From Mugil cephalus (Eukaryota > Chordata > Actinopteri > Mugiliformes > Mugilidae): a stretch of 64,000 bases of DNA. The notes below the pieces were generated by a model. It did not search any database, was not told the origin of the DNA, and was given only the letters and a program-made list of their open reading frames with translations. Positions 33,882-44,467 of the stretch are shown here, piece after piece (the stretch's first letter is position 1; each line of letters opens with the position of its first letter). The stretch lies in contig NC_061771.1 of assembly GCF_022458985.1 (NCBI RefSeq), forward strand, positions 29,438,322-29,502,321, given 5' to 3'. A program made the position numbers and the translations under genes.

Positions 33882-34357
33882 ATTTGGCTCTAAAGGTCAG
33901 AAGTCTTTGCTGACGATTATTTCTCCCTTTTTGCTGGTACTCAAGACAGTAAAACTATAGGCAATCTTAATGGTAGCTCAGACACCTAGTTCTTATTGGT
34001 CACACTAGTCGATTCCACTTAAAACTATTTTTATGTCCCTAGGGCTTCCAGCCTAGCCTTTAAATTATAACCTGGCACGTACCAAGTGCACAGATCCATT
34101 AGGGGTAAGCCACCACAACTGACGGGACTCAACTTCGGACTCAGCTGCGGGAAGCCTCCCTGACTGGCGGTTCTGGGGGACGTGAGGAAGCGGGGCAGAC
34201 GTCAGAACTAAGGGTGGTTAGAAGCCAGGCGAGTTACCCCGCCTACAGCTTGAGTAGTGCTATCACTGAGTTCGGTTGGAGTAATACTCCGCAGACGTGA
34301 AGCCATAACCCTATAGTAAACGGAGAAGCTGTCATACCTGTTCCGGGATCTAACACG

Positions 34358-34375
34358 TGGCACCCAACGTGGGGC
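34358..34375 (+). promoter_or_regulatory. Primer binding site, tRNA-Lys1,2-like
   Basis: TGGCACCCAACGTGGGGC starts 2 bases after the LTR end. It differs at one position from the complement of the tRNA-Lys1,2 3' end used by several retrovirus genera. Confidence 0.8.
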
Positions 34376-34755
34376 GTGGCAGAACAAGCTACTTTGGCCA
34401 CGCCTAGAGAAAAAGAACCCTGGTAGCCCGGAGAGGTTACCATTCGTGTGAGACGACCCGAGGTCAAATAGAAGAGCAGCGCGGAGCATCAGAGACTTCG
34501 TGAGCTGTTTGGAGCCGAGGTAGCGAGGAAACCAACGCTCTCAACCTGTCCAGAGAGGCGAGACGCAGGCAGGAAAAGTTGCAGCAGACATCGCTGGAGA
34601 GACCCCAACTGACAGGGATCCAGACGACTCTGCAGGCAGGCATCACCGCCTGACTCCATCCCTGACTCGACGCGCTACGAGAGGCTTTGGAGAAAGGCAG
34701 CTCGAGACGACAAAGACAAAGACGAGGTTAAGAGGAACGCCGGCCAGGTTCGGAG
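34376..34755 (+). other. Retroviral leader
   Basis: The 380-base stretch between PBS and the gag ATG has no ORF of its own. It should hold the packaging signal and possibly the major splice donor. Candidate GGTAG and AGGTTA donors exist but none is decisive. Confidence 0.4.
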
Positions 34756-36213
34756 ATGGCAGAAGGGGGCACGGAAATCCCAACGGTGCAGCCCAGCCCG
34801 GAGTCGCCTCCGGTGTCCCCAACGAGTGAGGATAAGGGGGACGAGGCGTCAGGAGAGGCCCCAGAGACCACGGTCTGAAGGAAAGATCATGGTGACAAGG
34901 CGCAGACCGGGATGGTGCTCCATGTCATTCCCTGGGGAAGGGGATGGAGTACCTGGGACCCCACGGTCAGGCAACACGTGGCGGCGAGGTGTATCGGTGT
35001 CCCCTTCTCCCCCGACACCCCGGATGAGGACGCGGGGAAGGAGGTGGACCAAGTCTGCAGAGAGGGAGGAACATTCCCCCCAACGTGTACAAGCCAACGT
35101 GATTGAACGGATAGGGGTGCATGTGGTGCTGTCCCCTGGTGCTGGGGCAACGAAGGATACAATAAAGGCATGGTTGCACTGGGCTGTAGGAGTACTACGG
35201 CCGGGGAAAAAGATGGAAGAAGATCCCGCGTTCCTGGCCATCACACATGATGTTATGTTATGCTGAGACGAATAAAGAAAACAGCCCTCAAGTACGCGAA
35301 GGAGACCGAAAGCCGCCGCTTGCAGGAGATATCATCCAGCGACGACGAGGAGCTGGGGGCTTCGGCCCGAGTCGGCGCTGAGCTACAAGGGCGTCGGCCC
35401 ACCCAGGATGCAGCGGTGAGCGTCAGCCGAGCTGGGGCATCTGCAACATCGGGGGGAAGTTCCAGCTTTGAGGAATTTAAGAAGATAAAAATACTGGTGC
35501 AAGATAAAGCTCCCACTCAGAACCTGCAGGATTATTTGACGAAGAACTGGTCGATGGTGAAATCTAGCACAAATGACAACCAGGCACGACTGACCTGGCT
35601 GTCCCATGTAACCGGACAGCCTATGGATCAGGATGAGACCGCGGAGGAGCATTACAAGAGACTGGTGCTAGAGGATGGCGACGATGAAGATGCGCAAATA
35701 GAGAAGGCACGAGGACAGCTGGATCAGGGGCAGACTCTGACCCAGGTGTGGTACATCTTGAGCCGAACGGTGCCTGCAAGTCGGAGTGTTAAGGTACTTA
35801 GGAGGTTGGTGGAGGGCCTGAAAAGTGAGCTGGATTTTGTTACCTTGGATGCTGTAAATAGCACACTGGACCAGATAATGGAAACGGTGAAGAAATGGGA
35901 CCGTAAGAGGAAGTTCGAAGAAGAGAGGCGGGTCGAGGGGAGTCAACGTACTCAACAGAAGGTGGCAACCCCGAGGCCCCCACCAAACCCGCAGAACCAA
36001 CCAAGGAGAGTGGATCAGCGACCACCTATACGAGGTCCCCCCGCTAACGCTCCTAGCAGCAGGCCATTCGACCAACGACAACCCAGAGGAGAGTCCAGCA
36101 ACAAGAAGACGGGATATCTAGCAACAGAGGAATATAAAAAGTTGACACCGGAGCAGAGAGACGCTCTCCGTCTAGCCCGCCAGCAGGTGGCTGACGGGGG
36201 GAAGAAGGAATAA
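34756..36213 (+). pseudogene. gag: gag (interrupted in its N-terminal third)
   Basis: ATG 34756 opens MAEGGTEIPTVQPSPESPPV and meets a TGA at 34876. Gag-like sequence continues in that frame to about 35106, then in another frame (to 35266), then back to the first frame in a clean stretch, 35260-36213. The clean part has a helical capsid-like region (EEHYKRLVLEDGDDEDAQIE, VLRRLVEGLKSEL), a basic region and a Pro/Arg-rich C-terminus ending RQQVADGGKKE. No CCHC zinc knuckle and no Cys in the last 300 residues. At least one stop and two frame changes make it non-functional. Confidence 0.75.
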
Positions 36214-36623
36214 TGGACGCGACAGCTCGAGTCACCCTGGAACATGCTTACCGTGTCAAGGATAACATCTACACCCAGGTGGACGGTGTCCCCTATTTGG
36301 TGGACTCGGGGGCTGAAGTGTCTATGACACGGAGGGCTCTGAGTCCTAGGGGGAGGTTGAAGGTGCAGCTAGCGGATGCCTCAATCACAGAGGTTCCCTA
36401 TGGCATCTGGAAGGGAATAGTGTGGGTCCTGGGAGCTTATGACATGGTAACCATAGCAGACTTGGAAAGATTACATCAAAAACCGTGCAACCGTAGGAAA
36501 GTGGAGGAGAGTTTTACAAGCTCGGTTGGTGAGGTTGCCAACGGTCGAGGACTCGACCATCAGAGTCTGGTACAAGTCGGTGAACATTCCAGAGGTGACA
36601 GAGCAGAAAACACGGGAGAGTGA
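36213..36623 (+). CDS. pro: Retroviral protease region (pro)
   Basis: The ATG overlaps the gag stop (TAATG at 36211-36215) and is in the -1 frame relative to gag. It reads VDGVPYLVDSGAEVSMT with the DSG catalytic triad at about 36303-36311. The last part of the ORF (after about 36500) is out of frame with RT, which opens in the next frame at about 36526, so a shift separates protease from RT. Too short to hold another domain. Confidence 0.75.
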   Translation: MDATARVTLEHAYRVKDNIYTQVDGVPYLVDSGAEVSMTRRALSPRGRLKVQLADASITEVPYGIWKGIVWVLGAYDMVTIADLERLHQKPCNRRKVEESFTSSVGEVANGRGLDHQSLVQVGEHSRGDRAENTGE

Positions 36624-38091
36624 TCTTTCTCCAGAGGGGAAGGAGAAACTGAGGGAGATCATCTCCAAAGCAAAAGTGGCAAGATTCAAGAATGACTGTG
36701 GCGATCTAGGAAGCACGTACGTCCATACCATAGAAGGGGGAGTGCATCCACCTGTTCGGCAGTATCCCCTGAACCCAGGAGCAGTGGAAGAGATGGATCT
36801 TATCGTCAGGGAGCTGCTGGCGCTGGGGGTGATTCGCCATGAGCCAAACCCCATCACCAACAGCCCAATACAGGCGGTGAAGAAGCCAGAGTCCTCAGGA
36901 GGGGGTTGGCGACCGGTAATTAATTTTAAAGCCTTGAACAGAAGAACCGTCGCCAACAGAGCAAGTCTCATCAACCCCCAGGGAACACTAAAGACCCTAA
37001 AGCTGAAACCCTACAAGTCCTGTATAGACTTAGCCAATGGGTTTTTCTCTCTTCGACTAGCCCGGGGTACGCAAGGGAAAACGGCCTTTACTCACAAAGG
37101 AAGATCCTACGTGTGGGAAAAGCTCCCTCAAGGACACAAGAACTCCCCTAACATTTTTCAATCAGCAGTTATGGATGTACTTGATGGGCTGGATGCTACT
37201 ATCTATATAGACGACGTGTTCATCGCCGATGATATGGAAGAACAGCACCTGGATAGTCTACAAAAGACCGTGGAGAGACTCACAGCAGCAGGGCTCAAAC
37301 TCAACTTGAAAAAGTGCCAGTTTGGGCGAAAAAGAGTGGATTATTTAGGGTTCCAGGTGTCTGACGATTTGGGATTATCCGAGGAATATAAAAAGAAGAT
37401 CGAACGGATAGAGTCCCCGTCATCAGTAAATGAACTACAAAAAGTCTTGGGCTTGTGTAACTACGTGAGGGATCACGTACCAGGATACCAGAAGTATGCG
37501 AAACCTTTGTACGCCAAGCTTAAGAAGCAAGACGAGGCAGTGGAATGGGTCTGGACTGCAGCTGATCAGAGCAACTTGGAGATCCTGAGGAAGGCCATCC
37601 AAGGAGCCCTGAGGCTTGAACCCAGGAGTCCTACAGCAAGGCTGGTTGCAGAGATAAGTTGTGAGGACGACGGTGCTACCGTGAAGGTGAGCAATGAGGG
37701 CGGTGGACTGGTGACCCTGTGGAGCTACACCCTATCTTCAGTGGAAAAGAAGTCTCCGCTAGAAGAGAAAGAACTGGCGGTGCTGGCAAGGTACTGGAGC
37801 TCCTTGAAGGATTTATCCCAAGGGCAGGAGGTTCGAGTCACCCAGAGCCAGGTACATCGGTTCCTCAGGAAAGCAACTGTCGAGAGTACGAAAGCAACTA
37901 ATGCCAGATGCGGTCGATGGGAAGATGTCCTGTTTGATCCAGATCTCGAGATTGGACCCTTACAACCGGGAGCACCAAAAGCTGCAGCAGCCGAAAGCCC
38001 ACCACGGGAGGATTATGAATGGACTTTGTTCACAGACGGCTCGAGGAAAGGCCCGACGACGCGGCGTACTGGGGGTTTATTCTCAAACTGA
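36526..38091 (+). pseudogene. pol: pol: reverse transcriptase and start of RNase H
   Basis: This 521-codon stretch has the RT blocks PLNPGAVEEMDLIVRELLAL, GVIRHEPNPITNSPIQAVKK, WRPVINFKALN, LPQGHKNSPNIFQSAV and the catalytic YIDDVF at 37204 onward. Thumb and connection (LGLCNYVRDHVPGYQKYAKP) follow. RNase H begins with TLFTDGSRKG near 38026, but the frame is lost by a 1-base indel near 38050 and ends at 38091. RNase H continues in the frame of 38019-38860. Confidence 0.85.
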
Positions 38092-38939
38092 AGGGTAAAG
38101 AGGAGTACCGTCAGCGAGGGAAAGCGGCCGGTAACGCACAAGCTGGGGAAGTGACAGCGGTGTTGGAGGGACTACTCGAGCTGGAAAAGAGGAAGATTAA
38201 ACGGGCCAGGATTATAACAGACAGTTATTATTGTGCCCAGGCACTGAATGAGGACTTAACCATTTGGGAAGAAAATGGATATGAAACCTTGAAAGGAAAG
38301 AAGGTGGCCCACGAGGACTTATGGAAAAAGATTGCAGATTTACGACTGAACCTGGACCTCGAAGTGGTGCATCAAAAAGCACACACAAAAGAAGGAGCTC
38401 ACTGGCGAGGAAACGAAGAAGTGGATCGTTTCGTCCAGATGAGGAAAATTGTCTTTGTCGGAATCGAGAAATGGGATAGTACGCCTAAAGGTAGGGTCGT
38501 CCCAAAAGACTGTGTGGAGGGGGTGACGCGGGCGGTGCATGAAGCACTCGGCCACGCCGGAGCTGTCCCAACGCGCAAGGAGCTGGAAAGACAGCAGCTG
38601 TGGATTCCAGAGAAGGAGGTTCGGCGTGTTCTCAAGGACTGTGTTGAGTGTGGTCGGTACAACGCAGGTCAGAGAGGACAGCAAACAGGAGGACTGACCA
38701 TCAAGAGCACCGTGCCGTGGGGGTCAGTTTGCATGGATGTAGCAGGCCCCTTGGGAATAACGGGTATGAGAGGAGAGAAATACCTGTTGGTGCTGGTGGA
38801 TTCTATGTCAGGATATGTTGCGGTAAAACCTGCGCGTCAGGCGAATGGCACTAGTGTTGTAAAGGATGTTAGACCAGGTCTGTTGCGGTCTTGGAATACC
38901 AAAGGAGCTCAGAACAGACAATGGGACTCATTTTCGTAA
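38019..38939 (+). pseudogene. pol: pol: RNase H remainder and integrase N-terminal part
   Basis: It continues RNase H (GEVTAVLEGLLELEKRK with the Glu, IITDSYYCAQ with the second Asp, VVHQKAHTKEGAHWRGNEEV with His and Asp). It then gives the integrase HHCC zinc domain (AVHEALGHAGAVPTRKELER then CVECGRYN) and the start of the catalytic core with Asp in MDVAGPLG. A single-base shift near 38860 ends it; the core continues in the next frame. The last ~25 residues here are off-frame. Confidence 0.8.
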
Positions 38940-39414
38940 CACAAAAGTGGATAAGTGGTGTCAGGACAATGGAGTGATCAGAGTGTATTCACCACCATAC
39001 ACACCACAAGCCAACGGGGTGGTGGAACGGACCATTGGACTAGTAAAGAGCTGGATTGGAAAGAACGCCAATGGCAGAGAGTGGAGCACTCAGATCCTCT
39101 CACTGGTCAAGACCCTGAATGACAGACACCGGGATGGAAGGCCGTCACCAGCGGAGGAGCTGAATCAGTGCCCCTTTACGTCACAGGAGATTGGGAGGGG
39201 CTCTGAGAATAAGAAGCCACCCCCGGAAGGCAAGATGTCATTACATGTTGGACAGCGAGTGTGGATTAAAGCACAGAGCCATCCAGCTGGAGCAGCAGTG
39301 AAGGCAAAGTACGACAAAACTGACATAGTGACTGAGATTATAGACCGGAATACAGTTCGGTTAAAGAAGTCGGGAATCCAAGGAATAGGGCAGCTGAAAC
39401 CAGTTCCAGACTAG
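38866..39414 (+). pseudogene. pol: pol: integrase core and C-terminal domain
   Basis: It contains GLGIPKELRTDNGTHF (second Asp) and PPYTPQANGVVERTIGLVKS (Glu), completing the DDE triad begun upstream. Then come a linker and an SH3-like DNA-binding end (LHVGQRVWIKAQSHP, AKYDKTDIVTEIIDRNTVRL), with stop at 39412-39414. It is separated by one frameshift from the preceding part. Confidence 0.85.
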
Positions 39415-39535
39415 GTGACTAGGAGCTAAAATCATGGCCAGTAGCATAACGTGCCTACCACCCTTCGTCAGACTGGCCACTGTTAAAGGGGTGGTTGTCA
39501 TGAGGCAGAGCCATCAACATAATGGAGTATGCTAA

Positions 39536-40300
39536 GAAAGGGATTTCCACAGAAGACAAGGAAATTCTACAGGGAGAGAAGTCAAAAACAACTGTGTAGT
39601 GTGTTGGAGTCCCACCACCCTGGGTGTTCAATGGGAAGGCCCGGGAAGAAATAAGCCACTCCGAGTTGAAGCCAATCGGAGGGAGTTTAAGGGGATGACC
39701 CCTAAGCCGGTGAAGGTGCTGGATAGTCATGTATGTGGACTATGCCGGGTGAACACCGTAGCCAGGCTGACATTCTACACACAGTGGGACCTAAGAGGTG
39801 AGAAGATGGATTGCAGGGAGTGTACCTGCCAATGGGACGGCCAGAGATTACATCCTTGCGGCGACTGCATGCTGCAGCAAAGGAGTGGACGACTGCTGCA
39901 GGTTGCTACGGCTGAGGGATGGCAGGCAAGGAAGTTTATAGATCCCCTGCAGTCCCTGGCACCGTTAGCTTGGGAAAAGAGAGGACAAGCAGGGAGCGGG
40001 AGTGACCCTCTCAGTTCCCCAGATCCCAGCTCTCCAGACATGGAGGGCCCATCTGCACCGCCCCTGCCTTCAGCACCACCATCGACGTGGGGAGCGGAAA
40101 AGAGGACTGCGAAACAGCCGGGGCCTGGGACGCTGTGGAGAGAGGCAATTAAGAGAGGATGGCCACACAGCCCAGCCCGGACAGAGGTCCATGGTCCACC
40201 ACCATCCACTGAACAGGTGAATATGGTGTTCCGGGTTTACAGAGATCCTGACGGCCCAGGATACACCTCAACCATTAAAGACCTGCGAGAGGATCAATGA
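39536..40300 (+). CDS. ERV accessory ORF X1, Cys-pair protein
   Basis: The frame is open from 39536 (after TAA) to the TGA at 40298; no ATG precedes the first cysteines, so a spliced or non-AUG start is likely. It holds four C-x2-C pairs (CVVC, CGLC, CREC, CGDC) in the first ~110 residues, suggesting zinc binding. A Pro/Ser-rich linker and a C-terminal MVFRVYRDPDGPGYTSTIKD follow. No known retroviral protein recognised. X2 continues in the same frame one codon after the stop. Confidence 0.55.
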   Translation, partial: ERDFHRRQGNSTGREVKNNCVVCWSPTTLGVQWEGPGRNKPLRVEANRREFKGMTPKPVKVLDSHVCGLCRVNTVARLTFYTQWDLRGEKMDCRECTCQWDGQRLHPCGDCMLQQRSGRLLQVATAEGWQARKFIDPLQSLAPLAWEKRGQAGSGSDPLSSPDPSSPDMEGPSAPPLPSAPPSTWGAEKRTAKQPGPGTLWREAIKRGWPHSPARTEVHGPPPSTEQVNMVFRVYRDPDGPGYTSTIKDLREDQ

Positions 40301-40303
40301 GAG

Positions 40304-40807
40304 ATGGCGGAAAGTCAAGGCTGGACTGGACCATGGGAACTTACCACCTGGGGTCGGCTCATAGAGGTCTACTCTGACCCCACCCTGACAGTTCGGGACC
40401 TGGGGCCGATCCCTCGGGAGGAAGGAGCAAGAGGTACTAACCTCTACTACAGCATCACCTGTATGGATGCATGGGGCCACCAGGCAGCGCGAGCTAGGGA
40501 GGCGAGCAAGGAGTTTGACGTCACACCAGAGGCGTGGAGGAGAGATGGCATAATCCAGGTGCCGGGAACATGGGCAGGACGTGCAGCCACCCCCACATTT
40601 CCGGAGCAGCTCACCAGGGTGTGGCTCTCGGTCCGGACAGTAGTTGTTCCTTTTCGTGGAGTATACTCGGTGGGAGCAGTGGTTACCTGCCTGGGAGAGC
40701 TGCCAAAGCCTGAGAGTGCAGTTGAAGTGGGAAAAGAGGGAAAAGAAGGCCGAAACCTTTTCCAAAGGCTTAAACTGAAGAAATGGAGTTGGAAGGCCCA
40801 GCAGTAG
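40304..40807 (+). CDS. ERV accessory ORF X2
   Basis: ATG 40304, 167 residues, in the same frame as X1 with only TGA and one codon between them. Rich in Trp (GWTGPWELTTWGRLIEV, MDAWGHQ, GTWAGRA), with a basic end (LFQRLKLKKWSWK). It may be the second half of an originally single X1-X2 protein broken by the TGA, or a reinitiated cistron. Function unknown. Confidence 0.5.
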   Translation: MAESQGWTGPWELTTWGRLIEVYSDPTLTVRDLGPIPREEGARGTNLYYSITCMDAWGHQAARAREASKEFDVTPEAWRRDGIIQVPGTWAGRAATPTFPEQLTRVWLSVRTVVVPFRGVYSVGAVVTCLGELPKPESAVEVGKEGKEGRNLFQRLKLKKWSWKAQQ

Positions 40808-41847
40808 TTGGGGCTCAAGTGCAGCTTCGTGCAAAAGGGAGAGGGGACAAGAAGCGAAGGAGACGTACCCCTGTTCCCTATATAGACCTTCCAAATGTAA
40901 GAATATTTTTGAAAAGACCGGTTAGGGATTACTTGTATGATTATGATTTTTGTGGATCTGAAGCCTATTGTTGTAGTAATATAGAGCTGACCAGGTCAGC
41001 CGATCTCACTAAACCTGAAAAGGGATACATGGGGAAGAGAGTGCATGGGGGAGCGCAGCTGCAGTTTCTCTCCCTCAAATATATATTCTCTAGAACGGAA
41101 TGGGTGAACCAGCCAGTACCTGAATGTCCTAAACATATGCCCTGGATACTTAACACGGTGTACCTCCAGATTGGAAGAGAACTGATCAAGTTGAGGTGGG
41201 GAGTAAACCACTGCCAACCATGGTTAGGAATGTATGTGGGTATGTGGCTCGGGAGCTCACTTATTTGGACTACCAGTCGGCAGACCTACAGGAGTCTCCA
41301 TCAGAGGATTAATGATCCCGAAAGGATTGTTATCGAGAACCAGACTGAACGACTGAGAGTACAGGTGAGGGATTTCCCCGGCCGTCTGTGTTTTATGTAC
41401 AGGATGCCGTCGGTACGAAAAGATGGGCCTCTCGACTCGGGGTGTAACAGGTCTGATCGATGGGCGAAGCTGGTGGAGCTTGTAGATCCTCGCGGTGAGC
41501 CCTTGTGCGCAGAACTCGCAATGGTAAGGAATGACATTCCTCCTGATCAGATGCCGGATTACGAAGAGTTGGGGAAAAATGCGTCGACCAGCTGCATTGG
41601 CCCGCTTAGGCCTACCGAGAACGTCATCATCACCCGTTATCGCTGGATGTGGAGCGGACTGGATCCGTATATTCGAGACAACTTCGAGGTGCACAACTGC
41701 AGCGGCGCCCATCCCTATCCGGCGATGACCCGGCTCATGAGGGGAAGAGTATGGCGCAATCTGAAGGGTAACCTGCGATCACCTCGACCTAAGGTGACAG
41801 TGATTCCATTGGAACCTGGCGAAGAGAGGAGGAGTTACTGGTTGTAG
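40783..41847 (+). CDS. ERV ORF X3, possible Env N-terminal or separate glycoprotein
   Basis: 354 residues, ATG 40783, overlapping X2 by 25 bases in another frame. It starts with a basic stretch (GRGDKKRRRRTP) and has about ten cysteines, sequons (NQT, NRS, NAS, NCS) and one hydrophobic stretch WLGMYVGMWLGSSLIW near residue 150. That would suit a protein with a cytoplasmic N-terminus and internal anchor. Stop at 41845. Env proper follows after 135 bases, so this may be either a long Env leader/surface part or an accessory glycoprotein. Confidence 0.5.
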   Translation: MELEGPAVVGAQVQLRAKGRGDKKRRRRTPVPYIDLPNVRIFLKRPVRDYLYDYDFCGSEAYCCSNIELTRSADLTKPEKGYMGKRVHGGAQLQFLSLKYIFSRTEWVNQPVPECPKHMPWILNTVYLQIGRELIKLRWGVNHCQPWLGMYVGMWLGSSLIWTTSRQTYRSLHQRINDPERIVIENQTERLRVQVRDFPGRLCFMYRMPSVRKDGPLDSGCNRSDRWAKLVELVDPRGEPLCAELAMVRNDIPPDQMPDYEELGKNASTSCIGPLRPTENVIITRYRWMWSGLDPYIRDNFEVHNCSGAHPYPAMTRLMRGRVWRNLKGNLRSPRPKVTVIPLEPGEERRSYWL

Positions 41848-41982
41848 TTAAGTGACAGGAGCATTGGACATGGACACACTCACTATCTGGGGCTCCAGAA
41901 GTGAGGGATAAGATCGTGACGGCTGGGGGAACTCTATCCTGTCCTACGAAGTGGATTATCGTTAAGTTTAGTGTCGGGTTAG

Positions 41983-43679
41983 TGGATCTTTTTTTCTATT
42001 TTAATTTTTTTGTATTGCCATGGAAATGGACTGTGGGAGAATGAACACGTGATGATTAGCTTTACCTCTACACAGGTGTATAATCAGACCTGTTGGGAGA
42101 TTAAGAGGGAAGTGATCACGCTGTGGAATTTTTCTCTCCCCTGTATAGTGGATTCTTCTATCAACTGCACTAAAGATGGTCCCTTGCTACTGGAATCTGG
42201 GGCCTATTGTCTGCAAAGGACAACAGTATCTGGTCCTAAGTCATCAGACTGAGAGAGGGACGACTGAGAGAGGTGACCCGCCCGAGGCTGGAACAGTCGG
42301 GATTGATGACTGGCTGAACCGCAGCTTGCCATGGGTTTGGAAGAAACCAGTGGCCCACCTGAGAGCAACCACTGATACTGCAACACGGCCTAATCATCTG
42401 GCGGGCCCTGAGCAAGCGGAGATGTATGTCCAACAAATCCCTACACCTGAGGATCTATGGTCTGTACCTTCAGGGGATTTTGAGAAAATCGATAAATGTG
42501 TTGTGGAAAAGATGTTACGGGACCTGAATGGCAAGGACTACTCCATGGGTGAAGGAACCAGGTCGTCCGATTGGTCGTCCCCCAGGTGCGATATTACACA
42601 AGTGGGATCCTGGGTGGTAGGGTATTGGACGTATAATTGTTCGCGAATACAGGGCCACAACACCATGAAGGGGGCATTGGAGCAATGGCCACTGTGGTGG
42701 GACAAGCCAGACAAGACTCGTCCGTGGTGGGGTCTGCAAAAGGACGAAACCAGGGCCTGGGTTCTGCCATGCCTGTCCCAGACTTCGAACTATTGGGTCA
42801 AGTATCAATATGTGGCTACCGTCTACTCTACAGGAGAAGGACTCAATGAATGGTATGGTTGGACTGGCATCAGACCAAGTGTGACTTTGACCCCGAGGCC
42901 ATGGAAAATGGTATGTAATTGAGCAAACACCTCTTGCACCATAGAGCTTGCCCGACGACCTTGTAGCACGCTCTATGGTTGGGACCAGGTGTGTGCCTGG
43001 TGGTATGATGGAGCTTATGACACTTACCAGCAGGGAGCCACATGGGTCAAGAGTAATATCCATCTGTTCGGTAACTCGAGCAGACAGAAGCAGAGCAGTT
43101 CGGAGTGGCAGCGGTCGTATGAGACTAAACAATGGGGTAAAGGATGTGTAAAAGCCCTGTTAGGACCGATGGCCAAGAGGCGGCGTATCGCTGGAAAACC
43201 GGTACCCGTGGTAAATAAAGCAGAGCTCACCAGGCTGGAAGAACATGCGTTTCGTAAAAGCCTGTGTGACGGGAAGGAAATCGAAGGATTCGAGTGGATC
43301 GGGCCTAACAAGATGTACAACAATGGAACCTGTGAAATGCCACAGGAACATTGGCTGCAATGTGAAGGACACGATTGCACAGTAGCGGAACTGTATGGAA
43401 AAACCGTGTTGGAAATTGCTGTAGAAGTACCCAGGGAGATCTTGGGAAAGATCGAAGATGGAGCGCTAGTTCTGGGATCAGAACTGGGGGATCATCTAAA
43501 AGATTCTGCCATATGCACTGAATGGCGTGGGGGTGGTGCTACTAGCGCCACTTCTAGGAGGACTGATCAGATCAGGAGTCAAGGGACTCTGCAGAAGGGG
43601 GCGGAGAAAGAAGACTACGCCCAAGGATGGGGAGGAGTTGGAACTCCTCCTACGTGAGGAAGGATCGCCTCGCAAGTAA
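41983..43679 (+). pseudogene. env: env (broken by one stop and frame changes)
   Basis: A hydrophobic leader WIFFSILIFLYCHG opens at 41983 without an in-frame ATG, then a surface-like part has sequons NQT, NFS and NCT (to about 42250). The frame then changes: 42176-42922 continues with Trp- and Cys-rich sequence and NCS, meets a TGA at 42920, and goes on in the same frame to about 43500 with NTS, NSS and NGT sequons. MAKRRRIAGK near 43172-43195 is a possible surface/TM cleavage site. The anchor (VGVVLLAPLLGGLI) and basic tail lie in a third frame, ending at TAA 43677-43679. Identified by order and architecture, not by a family motif. Confidence 0.6.
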
Positions 43680-43774
43680 GGGGTGACGCTTGTCAACACA
43701 ACACCATACCTGGACTTGTTCGTTGAGCGAGGTGACTAAGGGACAGAGTAACAACCCTCGAAATTACCATCAAC

Positions 43775-44467
43775 ATGGAAAATGGAACTGAATCCCCCAC
43801 AACCCAACCTATGTGGATTAAAAGATTTGAAGGGGACGTAACAGAGTTCGTCACATTGGAAGTCATATGGTTCATCTTCTGCTGCACAGGGCTATGGATT
43901 GGACACCGGGGGTTCAGGATCCTCTGCCTGGTCGAAGGAATTGTACGAGTACTGATTGTGAATGTGTGGAGAGGTGAGGCCACCTACACCACATCCTGGT
44001 TCGTGGCGTTCCTCCTGGGACGGCTCAAGGTAGACACATCCAGACGAGGGATTATGAGAATGATCATCCTGGTCATCTGGCTGGTGCTGGATGTGGCTTC
44101 ACTGTGGTCCAGAGTCGCTTATTGGGTGAATTTGGGCCTGGAAGGACTGGTGGTGGTGGGCCTGCTGAGCTACATGTATTCGCAAGTCAGTAAGCTGAAG
44201 AGTAACCAGGCTCAGATGTGGGCTCTTAAATTGCTACGTCTCTGCTTGTGGGGATTTGGTTGGGGGATTCTAAGCATTATGTGCCTGTTGGGGTTCATTT
44301 CCAACTTACCCCTGATCGTCTGGTTCGTGCTGTATGGGCATCTGTTCCCGCAACCTGCTCGGCAGGAGCAGGTCAGTAATCCACCGGGGGAGGAAAGAGC
44401 CAGGGCGGCCGACACGCGACGCTGGACACGGGGGATGGAGCACATTTACGAGGAAGTCCCGCTTTGA
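43775..44467 (+). CDS. ERV multi-pass membrane protein T1
   Basis: 230 residues, ATG 43775, uninterrupted. A short N-terminus with one sequon (NGT at residue 3) is followed by hydrophobic segments at about 26-43, 47-64, 72-84, 94-111, 117-136, 152-172 and 174-191. A hydrophilic tail ends HIYEEVPL, with a Tyr-based motif. Core motifs are IWFIFCCTGLW, SWFVAFLLGR, DTSRRG and WLVLDVAS. It is clearly paralogous to T2 (44708-45457). It is not Env, which ends upstream. No match to retroviral accessory proteins I know; function unknown. Confidence 0.6.
   Translation: MENGTESPTTQPMWIKRFEGDVTEFVTLEVIWFIFCCTGLWIGHRGFRILCLVEGIVRVLIVNVWRGEATYTTSWFVAFLLGRLKVDTSRRGIMRMIILVIWLVLDVASLWSRVAYWVNLGLEGLVVVGLLSYMYSQVSKLKSNQAQMWALKLLRLCLWGFGWGILSIMCLLGFISNLPLIVWFVLYGHLFPQPARQEQVSNPPGEERARAADTRRWTRGMEHIYEEVPL

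Larger units (their letters stand above)
32815..34355 (+). repeat. 5' LTR (U3-R-U5)
   Basis: It runs from TGTCAAGTG (32815) to ATCTAACA (34355). A TATA box, TATAAAA, is at 33266-33272, so the transcription start should be near 33295. The polyadenylation signal AATAAA is at 33876-33881, giving an R of about 600 bases, which is long. 33336-34355 is repeated at 46161-47179. The left boundary coincides with the end of homology to the gene C flank. Confidence 0.8.

Noticed and set aside
34849..35244. 131-codon minus-strand ORF
   Set aside because: Antisense shadow of GC-rich gag sequence; no domain.
34826..35266. 146-codon ORF in the gag region as a separate accessory gene
   Set aside because: It overlaps gag-like sequence in other frames, and its useful part (after about 35100) simply continues gag after a frame change, so it is better read as broken gag.
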